From CBDBND01 sp965262665 (GTDB taxonomy: Bacteria > Pseudomonadota > Alphaproteobacteria > Rhodospirillales > Rhodospirillaceae), in NCBI GenBank assembly GCA_965262665.1, contig OZ253551.1, positions 682,001 to 746,000 of the forward strand: a stretch of DNA of 64,000 bases, in the 5' to 3' direction. The notes beneath the pieces were generated by a model that was not told where the DNA came from, made no database searches, and saw only the letters and a list, made by a program, of their open reading frames with translations. Positions 58,342 through 64,000 of this stretch are shown in pieces. Every line of letters starts with the position of its first letter. Position 1 is the first letter of the stretch. Position numbers and translations under genes: made by a program.

Positions 58342-59378
58342 GGCGCCTGTCCCATCATTGCAGCTTGAAACCGGGGATCGTCCGGATCCGCCAATTTGCA
58401 GCGGGCTGAGGCCCATTCCGTCGTAAAGCCAACGCGCCCACTGTCTGGGGTAGCCCAGGCAAAACCAATGACATCTTCTTCCGTGAAGTCGCCCGGCTCG
58501 CCGTTGTGCAGCGTCAGACGCATGAGGTCGACGAAGTTGCGGCCGGAGTTGGATGGCCACATCGACGTTAGGAACTCCACATGAAATTCACGCGGGTCTG
58601 GTTCTTCTGTCGTGATCGTGAACACGTCGCCACGGTCGTGCATGAAATAAGGATTGATCACTTGATTACTGCCGTCCTCGAAACGGAACGACGTGAAACA
58701 TTCATAGCGCTGGGCTTTTGACAGACGCAGGTGGGTACGGTCCTCACGTCCGGCGAACAACGATCCGTCCTCCAGATAGCCATTGTCGTAGATCCACAGT
58801 TCCTCGGGATTGAGGATCCATTCCGCGTCCCAGGTCATTTGCTGGCCGGTGTTCTTGGATACCATGGTGCACTCGCCGTGCTCGCCAAGCAGGCCGCGCA
58901 ATTGATTACCGTGGCGGCGCCAATTGAACGTGCAGTTGCCGCCAAAATTGGGATCAGGCTTCAGATCACGCCAAACGTCAGGCCGGAGATGTGCATCGAC
59001 GAAGTTTTCAGGATCTGCAATACGCCGACCGGAAATGGAGACCGCTCCTAAGTCTTCATTCATGGAAATCAGAAACACCACCTGCTGTCCTGGGAACACC
59101 GTGCCGTCGTCGCCATTGAGCCTGATCTGCGTATAAATGACATGTTCAGCCAGGTGAGGCGCGTCGATCTTGGCAAACACCCTGTAGAAAATTTCATGTT
59201 CACCGTCGGGCGGCTCACCGAGATTGCGTTCCAAAAAGACCTGGGGAATAGAGGTGTATTCTCCCGGCAGCCAGGCCATTAGATCCTCTAAGACCTTCAT
59301 GAGTTCAGGTTTTGAGTTGGTGGCTGCTGCCGGTGCGGTCAACAAAGCCAGCACAAGTGCCATGGTGGCGAAACGCAT
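58338..59378 (-). CDS. Exported CpcT/CpeT-like protein
   Basis: 346 residues with a Sec signal peptide (MALVLALLTAPAAA). The start of the mature part, LEDLMAWLPGEYTSIPQVFLERN, and the later HVIYTQIRLNGDDGTVFPGQQVVFL resemble the CpcT/CpeT family, best known as phycobilin lyases but also widespread in non-phototrophs. The middle holds GGNCTFNWRRHGNQLRG. The lyase role is unlikely without phycobiliproteins, so an unknown small-molecule binding role in the periplasm is the safer reading. It is the last intact gene of the minus-strand set from 64 kb. Confidence 0.6.
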   Translation of the reverse strand: MRFATMALVLALLTAPAAATNSKPELMKVLEDLMAWLPGEYTSIPQVFLERNLGEPPDGEHEIFYRVFAKIDAPHLAEHVIYTQIRLNGDDGTVFPGQQVVFLISMNEDLGAVSISGRRIADPENFVDAHLRPDVWRDLKPDPNFGGNCTFNWRRHGNQLRGLLGEHGECTMVSKNTGQQMTWDAEWILNPEELWIYDNGYLEDGSLFAGREDRTHLRLSKAQRYECFTSFRFEDGSNQVINPYFMHDRGDVFTITTEEPDPREFHVEFLTSMWPSNSGRNFVDLMRLTLHNGEPGDFTEEDVIGFAWATPDSGRVGFTTEWASARCKLADPDDPRFQAAMMGQAP

Positions 59379-59446
59379 GTGTCCCCTCTCCCTTAATCGT
59401 CTTTGAGACAGAGCCTAAGCCCAACTGGGACAAACGCAAAGCCGCG

Positions 59447-59991
59447 TTATGCGGCTTCTACGTCGATCAAAAATTCTCGGATGACCTCAGCCGTGCGCGG
59501 CGCGTCGTATTCGGGGGTTAAGAACATGGCTTTACCCAGCCAGACTTTTTTGGCGTCGGGACAATCTTCGAAGACACGGTCAAACACCGGCGCCCACATA
59601 TCGTCCTCAGCACAGGTGGCAAGAATGGGACACTGCGCTGCTTTGAGCGCAGCGGGATAGTCCTGCCCCCATACGGCCACAAAGGATTTTTGCCGGGTGA
59701 AGTGAGAACGCAGACCGCCGATCAGTTCTAACGGGATCAACTCAGGATCGAATTTGGGAAACAGGGTTTTGATCACCCGAAAGGTGCTGGTGACGAATTC
59801 ACCGTCTTCGTCGGGCGGCACTGGCTGTTTCATTTTGGCCAGGTTCTCGGCCCGCTCTTCCGCGGTGCAGTAAGCGATGCCGTTGAGCCCGCCCGATGAT
59901 AGAACACCAACGGTAACCCCTGGCCGTCACTCCAGCGATAATGAACCTGACCGGCTGCGGTATTGGCATAGGCTTTGAGTATGGTGATCAC
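59447..59991 (-). pseudogene. Alpha/beta hydrolase with internal deletion
   Basis: The first part, from GTG 59991, reads KAYANTAAGQVHYRWSDGQGLPLVF and YHRAG, the usual strand-1 start of this fold. In another frame from about 59910 it is the C-terminal half (VLSSGGLNGIAYCTAEERAENLAKM, then PILATCAEDDMWAPVFDRVFEDCP and REFLIDVEAA). Roughly 100 residues between strand 3 and the lid, including the nucleophile elbow, are missing at the junction near 59890-59910. It cannot be catalytic. The intact esterase gene is 17 bases upstream. Confidence 0.7.
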
Positions 59992-60007
59992 GAAACCACG
60001 CAGCCGA

Positions 60008-60985
60008 TCAACGTTGACTTAAGGTGGGCCGCGTCCCCGCTTCGGGCGGTAGAGCGTTGGCCTCCAAGAATACGCGTGCGCTTTCATCCTGTTTGGCATA
60101 GGCATCAAGAAACGCGGTGCTCACGCCACGCAAAATATCCACGCCTTGATGATCAAAAGTGTCCTTGGCCCGACACCAGGCGCCGCCGAGAAAATGATCA
60201 ATGCCGTCGATCCACAGATGATGTTTGGGCGGCAATGGGTCGGGCATTGAATTTATGATCGCATATTCAAATGGAATGCGCGTGTTACCGCGGGACTCAG
60301 ATCCGTAGTCATCGGTGCCGGTATATATGAATGTGGGTTTATCGATCACTTGCCAGGGAACATCGGGAAGCGTTGGATTGCCACCCGGTTCGCTCAACAG
60401 AAGCAAGGCATCGTATCGGTCTTCGGCGGATTCAACTCGTTGTTTGCTGAACGGATTTTCGAGCACCATGCCGGTCGCCAAAAGGGCCGTTGCACCACCC
60501 ATGGAATGGCCGGCGGCTACCGTTCGCTCAGTATCGATTTTCCCGGCCAACGCAGGAATAGCTTGTTCAATGTCGGACACGCGGTCGAGCACGATGGACA
60601 TGTCTGCAACACGCTGGCGGATGATGCCTTCCATCCGGCGCGGCTCAACGGTTGCCATGTCAAAGCCAAGTGAAGCGGAATCCGGGTGGGTGGGTTGGAT
60701 CACCACATAGCCATGGGAGGCCCAATGGTCGCCGACCACATGATAACTACCACCGATACAACCGCCGCCATGGGATAGCACCACCAACGGAAAGGGTCCG
60801 CCTTCTGCCGGGTAAGCGATGCGAAGCAACACGTCGCGGTCTTCATCGATCGCCTGGACCGATACATTTTCGGCGACGACGATGCTGTAGGGACCGCTTT
60901 GAGCTTTGTAGGCGTCAGCGGCGAGAAGACTTGCCGGCAAACTAACCAGCGCGAAACAGAGGGTAAGGAGAAGTGATTGGGTCAT
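60008..60985 (-). CDS. Exported alpha/beta hydrolase (PAF-acetylhydrolase/dienelactonase-like)
   Basis: 325 residues with a signal peptide (LLLTLCFALVSLPASLLAADA). Catalytic features are the oxyanion region VVLSHGGGCIGGSY, the nucleophile Ser161 in AAGHSMGGATAL, Asp in FIYTGTDDYG and His in DGIDHFLGGAW. It is of the platelet-activating-factor acetylhydrolase / chlorophyllase type that cleaves esters or lactones of lipids or terpenoids. The gene follows the chelatase-like gene by 17 bases and precedes the broken hydrolase, so it is part of the same minus-strand set. Confidence 0.85.
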   Translation of the reverse strand: MTQSLLLTLCFALVSLPASLLAADAYKAQSGPYSIVVAENVSVQAIDEDRDVLLRIAYPAEGGPFPLVVLSHGGGCIGGSYHVVGDHWASHGYVVIQPTHPDSASLGFDMATVEPRRMEGIIRQRVADMSIVLDRVSDIEQAIPALAGKIDTERTVAAGHSMGGATALLATGMVLENPFSKQRVESAEDRYDALLLLSEPGGNPTLPDVPWQVIDKPTFIYTGTDDYGSESRGNTRIPFEYAIINSMPDPLPPKHHLWIDGIDHFLGGAWCRAKDTFDHQGVDILRGVSTAFLDAYAKQDESARVFLEANALPPEAGTRPTLSQR

Positions 60986-61002
60986 AATGTCCGACGATCC
61001 CC

Positions 61003-62829
61003 CTAACGCGCCGCTTTTTGAACCATTCCTTTGCCCGTCTCCATGTGGCGGATGACATGGTCCGCCATAAAAGCACCGATTCGAGGATCGCCGTTGATGG
61101 GATCCCAGATGGTCCAGGTGCCGGTGTATTGGTCTTGCACGGGCTTATCGTCGCTGGGGGGGCCTATGGCGGGGTCATAGCCGACATGACCGTAAGCCGA
61201 GAGGTCATAGACCAAATGGGGGTCCGTATCCTCCATGGCCTGATCGATAGGCGTTTGCCTAAGCGGCGGATAAGGCTGAGCGGTTCCACAACCCCCCATG
61301 ACAAAGCAGCACGGTTCCGTCCGCGGCGCATCTACAGGCGCTCCAATCGGGCGGCACATGGTTTGGGCTTGCCTGCCCCAGTAGTCGGCGAAGGGATGAC
61401 CGTGATTGGGGTAGCGATCGAAATCACCGTCTTGGTCGTAGAGCCAGGTCTTGGTACCGATCTCTTTACCGATCTGATTGGGCACTTCGACCAAAGTGAG
61501 GACGGAATCGATTACAACTTGTGTGAAGACGACGACGATGTGTTTAACCCCGCGGTCCTTGAGATACTCCAGCCCGTCCCAATAGAAATATTTCTGATCG
61601 CCGCCTGGCGGGACTTTATCGGTCTGATAAAGCCAGCGGTGCCCCAAGTTCTCCGCCCGCATGTCCCGCGACCGCTCCATATTCGATCGCACCCGACCCC
61701 CAAGTTTGATGTTCGGGTTTTCAACCCGAAGCCCCATCCAGGTACCGATGATATTATCGGGATCGATGTCGGGATGGGTGCGAAGGATTTCCGCTTTCAA
61801 AATATTATTGAGAACAACGGTATCGTCGACTTTGGGGTCGTACATTTCATTCCAATTGCGGATGGAGTGATTGATGAACATCACCGCCGTGTCTTTATCA
61901 GCGACGTTGGGGTTCAGGCGTTTCTCGATGCCGCTGATGTACAGAGCGGCAAAGGCAGGATCTTCCGTAACCGGATTTGGCCGGCCCTCCAGCGGGACCA
62001 CACTGTCTTTATCGGGAGGACCGAGAGAGCGGGTCCAGCCCGCTGGCTCCAACGGAAATGACTCTTTCATCAAATCCGTCGGATCATTGACCCATGTCAC
62101 TGGCACATCGGTGCCATTTGCCTTGTTGAAGCGGTCGACCACATCCCGCGTCACCCGGACTACATCATAGGTTTTCCAGAACCGCGCCCCGGCAGTGGTT
62201 ATGTCGATCATGATGATCTCGTCGACGCCCCGCTTGAGCAAGCGTTCGACCGGACCGTCGACGTTGTAACGTTCTGGATTGCATCCCACCCAGGGCCCAC
62301 GATCGGTGTCGCTGCCGCAATAGGTCAAGCGCGACCCGCCCTCCACCTGTGGCTCATACATGCGGCGGGGATCGGGGAGATACTTGGTCTGGTCGCCCGA
62401 TCCAATCCACTGAGCACGATCGATGACGAACGTTACGCCCAGCTCTTGTTCTTTCGCCTTCAAAACCGCCGTCATGTCCGCCAGTTGTTTTGCAGTTCTG
62501 TCAGCGTTGGGGTCGTGACCAATGCGGTCGTCTTCAAATTCGTATTTGTCCAACTGTGAGGCGACGTTGCTGTAACTGGCGCCATCGCCAAAGGAGGCGA
62601 CCGTCGGCCAGGCCTCCTCGTTCCAGATCACCCGTTGATAGATCGCCGTGTGCGGGTCATAGGAAAAAATCTGGATGACGCTATCCCACAGGCTTCCGAT
62701 CGACGTATCTCCAGAGCCGCCATGAACGACAAACAGCACGCCAACCGTGCGATCCGACGCCAATGACGGATTGGCCATCCCGATCGCTAGAAAAGTTCCA
62801 AGACATATGGCGAGCATCTTTCGAAACAT
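61003..62829 (-). CDS. Large exported protein with a weak chelatase-like start
   Basis: 608 residues from ATG 62829 (GAGAGGAAA upstream); an in-frame ATG at 62865 is less likely. Signal peptide FRKMLAICLGTFLAIGMANPSLAS. The mature N-terminus DRTVGVLFVVHGGSGDTSIGS and the later FINHSIRNWNEMYD and VKHIVVVFTQVVIDSVLTLVEV recall the repeated beta-alpha pattern of ferrochelatase/CbiK-type chelatases (HG near strand 1, and strands before His/Glu), but the match is weak and from memory. C-terminal regions with paired Cys (TEPCCFVMGGCG) may bind metal or form disulfides. It shares a minus-strand set with a Rieske oxygenase upstream and an esterase downstream. Confidence 0.5.
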   Translation of the reverse strand: MFRKMLAICLGTFLAIGMANPSLASDRTVGVLFVVHGGSGDTSIGSLWDSVIQIFSYDPHTAIYQRVIWNEEAWPTVASFGDGASYSNVASQLDKYEFEDDRIGHDPNADRTAKQLADMTAVLKAKEQELGVTFVIDRAQWIGSGDQTKYLPDPRRMYEPQVEGGSRLTYCGSDTDRGPWVGCNPERYNVDGPVERLLKRGVDEIIMIDITTAGARFWKTYDVVRVTRDVVDRFNKANGTDVPVTWVNDPTDLMKESFPLEPAGWTRSLGPPDKDSVVPLEGRPNPVTEDPAFAALYISGIEKRLNPNVADKDTAVMFINHSIRNWNEMYDPKVDDTVVLNNILKAEILRTHPDIDPDNIIGTWMGLRVENPNIKLGGRVRSNMERSRDMRAENLGHRWLYQTDKVPPGGDQKYFYWDGLEYLKDRGVKHIVVVFTQVVIDSVLTLVEVPNQIGKEIGTKTWLYDQDGDFDRYPNHGHPFADYWGRQAQTMCRPIGAPVDAPRTEPCCFVMGGCGTAQPYPPLRQTPIDQAMEDTDPHLVYDLSAYGHVGYDPAIGPPSDDKPVQDQYTGTWTIWDPINGDPRIGAFMADHVIRHMETGKGMVQKAAR

Positions 62830-62864
62830 GGAGACTTTCCTCTCGGCGCGTGGCATTGGCGTCA

Positions 62865-63995
62865 CTATTCAGCAGCCTGTTTTTGTTTGAACTGCCGCGT
62901 GAGCGCCGGTTCTAGAACCCAGTTTTTGGGGTCTTCCGTACGCGCGGGCGACGGAATCACACGGGCAAGTTCGTCATCGTCAGCCGCGGCCTTTAGATCG
63001 AGCGACCACCCCTTTTCTTCCAAGGCCCGTATCTTTTTGCGAAACGCAGCAATATGAATATCAGCCTCGATGAACAATTCATTGGTGAAGTTACGGGGCG
63101 TTTTGGTCGGCGTCACATATGTAATAACCGCCGCATCTTCCTGAAAGACGTTCAAGTTCCGTTTGATGGTATCGGCATCATATTTTTCGTCGGTCAAGAA
63201 GTTACGAGCGTGCATCCAGATATTAAGCACCTTGTTCTCTTCAATCGGTAGATAGGCGGAAAAGACCGTGTGGTGCATACCCGGATTGGGACGGATATCG
63301 TTGCGGAATATCAGTCCGGTCATGTTGAATTGGATTTGATTCAGGGTATCCGGGCGCTGGTCATCCATTTCCTCACGCCACTCACCCCGTTTGGGGGTCG
63401 ACTTAAACTGGTGCTTGGACAGGGTAATTGGTCCGTCCTCTTCGACATCAAAACGAGGTAATCTTTGATCCTCCATGTCGCCGAAATCGGTGTGCACATG
63501 GAACGGATGGGCTGGATCTAGAATATTGTCGATCGCCCGCATCCAATTCACATCGAACAAGAACGTACCGCGCGTGACGCGGTACTCGTCCGATTCATAC
63601 TCCGGGAAGAAACTGTCATCGGGCAGAGATGGCCGTTCGCTTTCATTTAGGTCGCCGGCGAAGACCCAAATCCAACCCCATTTTTCTTCAACCGGATATG
63701 AATCCACCCGGGCCCGTTTCGGAATATTTGCATCCGGGCCCAACGACGGTATGTCAACGCACTGCCCTTCTCCGTTGTAGCGCCAACCGTGATACGGGCA
63801 TTGAACGGTGTCATCGACCAACTCACCTCGGCAGAGGGAGCCGCCACGGTGCACGCAGATATCGCTTAGGCAACGGGCTTGACCAGCGCTATCCCGAAAC
63901 ACAACGAAGTCGTGTCCGAGCATGCGCAATGGGCGAGATGATCCAGGGGCCAGATCCTCACTCTCGCCCACCACGTACCACATATTGATCAGCAT
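62865..63995 (-). CDS. Rieske non-heme iron oxygenase, large subunit
   Basis: 376 residues from ATG 63995, five bases from the window edge. The Rieske cluster ligands are in CVHRGGSLC (Cys47, His49) and QCPYHGWRY (Cys66, His69). The mononuclear iron site is at NILDPAHPFHVHTDFG. The N-terminus MLINMWYVVGESEDLAPGS is typical of the vanillate O-demethylase / phenylpropionate class, which oxygenate or demethylate aromatic and sterol-like substrates with electrons from a reductase. No reductase gene is visible, and it may be beyond the window. The stop is at the start of the chelatase-like gene region. Confidence 0.9.
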   Translation of the reverse strand: MLINMWYVVGESEDLAPGSSRPLRMLGHDFVVFRDSAGQARCLSDICVHRGGSLCRGELVDDTVQCPYHGWRYNGEGQCVDIPSLGPDANIPKRARVDSYPVEEKWGWIWVFAGDLNESERPSLPDDSFFPEYESDEYRVTRGTFLFDVNWMRAIDNILDPAHPFHVHTDFGDMEDQRLPRFDVEEDGPITLSKHQFKSTPKRGEWREEMDDQRPDTLNQIQFNMTGLIFRNDIRPNPGMHHTVFSAYLPIEENKVLNIWMHARNFLTDEKYDADTIKRNLNVFQEDAAVITYVTPTKTPRNFTNELFIEADIHIAAFRKKIRALEEKGWSLDLKAAADDDELARVIPSPARTEDPKNWVLEPALTRQFKQKQAAE

Positions 63996-64000
63996 CGAGA

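Overview
The window reads as a piece of an alphaproteobacterial chromosome. Markers for this are a class I (archaeal-type) lysyl-tRNA synthetase, a DUF1489 gene, a Cox15-type heme A synthase with the tldD protease gene beside it, and GroES/GroEL under a CIRCE operator. No rRNA, tRNA, CRISPR array or phage module was seen. The genus cannot be named from sequence alone; a Rhodospirillales-like marine or host-associated lineage would fit.

Layout. 1-4.6 kb: a P450 gene cut by the window edge, then a nest of insertion sequences (an IS3 element inside an IS6-family transposase) flanked by a LysR gene that has lost its DNA-binding domain and an MmgE/PrpD gene that has lost its C-terminus. 4.6-14.2 kb: an HD-domain enzyme with an MFS transporter on the plus strand, then a long minus-strand run (beta-lactamase-fold hydrolase, aldo/keto reductase, two tandem beta-propeller proteins, a DUF1838 protein, an exported DUF3108-like protein, and broken YaiI and glycosidase-like propeller genes). 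14.3-18.5 kb: an IS481 remnant, a broken deiodinase-like gene, two broken short-chain dehydrogenases and an intact exported amidohydrolase. 18.5-29.9 kb: a matrixin-type metalloprotease with PPC repeats (interrupted by a stop), MsrB, small conserved proteins, a lectin-like protein and a TPR protein both cut at an IS21 end, and two broken signalling genes (SpoIIE-type phosphatase, degenerate EAL protein). 29.9-35.5 kb: a complete IS1595 element with an embedded membrane-protein gene, two more beta-lactamase-fold hydrolases, and a collapsed IS21 element.

36-48.7 kb is the healthy core: an acyl-CoA ligase, MerR regulator, thiolase, hydroxyacyl-CoA dehydrogenase/enoyl-CoA hydratase, acyl-CoA dehydrogenase and thioesterase in one tightly packed fatty-acid beta-oxidation operon, followed by lysK and a DinG-like helicase. 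49-64 kb: groESL, a broken CO-dehydrogenase-like large subunit abutting a cut IS630 element, a frameshifted glycosyltransferase, ctaA and tldD, and a minus-strand set (Rieske oxygenase, large exported chelatase-like protein, exported esterase, broken alpha/beta hydrolase, CpcT-like protein).

The most striking property of the window is decay. At least a dozen otherwise recognisable non-IS genes carry one or a few lesions (single in-frame stops, one-base frameshifts, truncations at IS ends), while about 20 kb of housekeeping and beta-oxidation genes are clean. With six different IS families present (IS3, IS6, IS481, IS1595, IS21, IS630), this looks like a genome in an early stage of reduction, as in a lineage that recently became host-restricted. 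That lifestyle is an inference.
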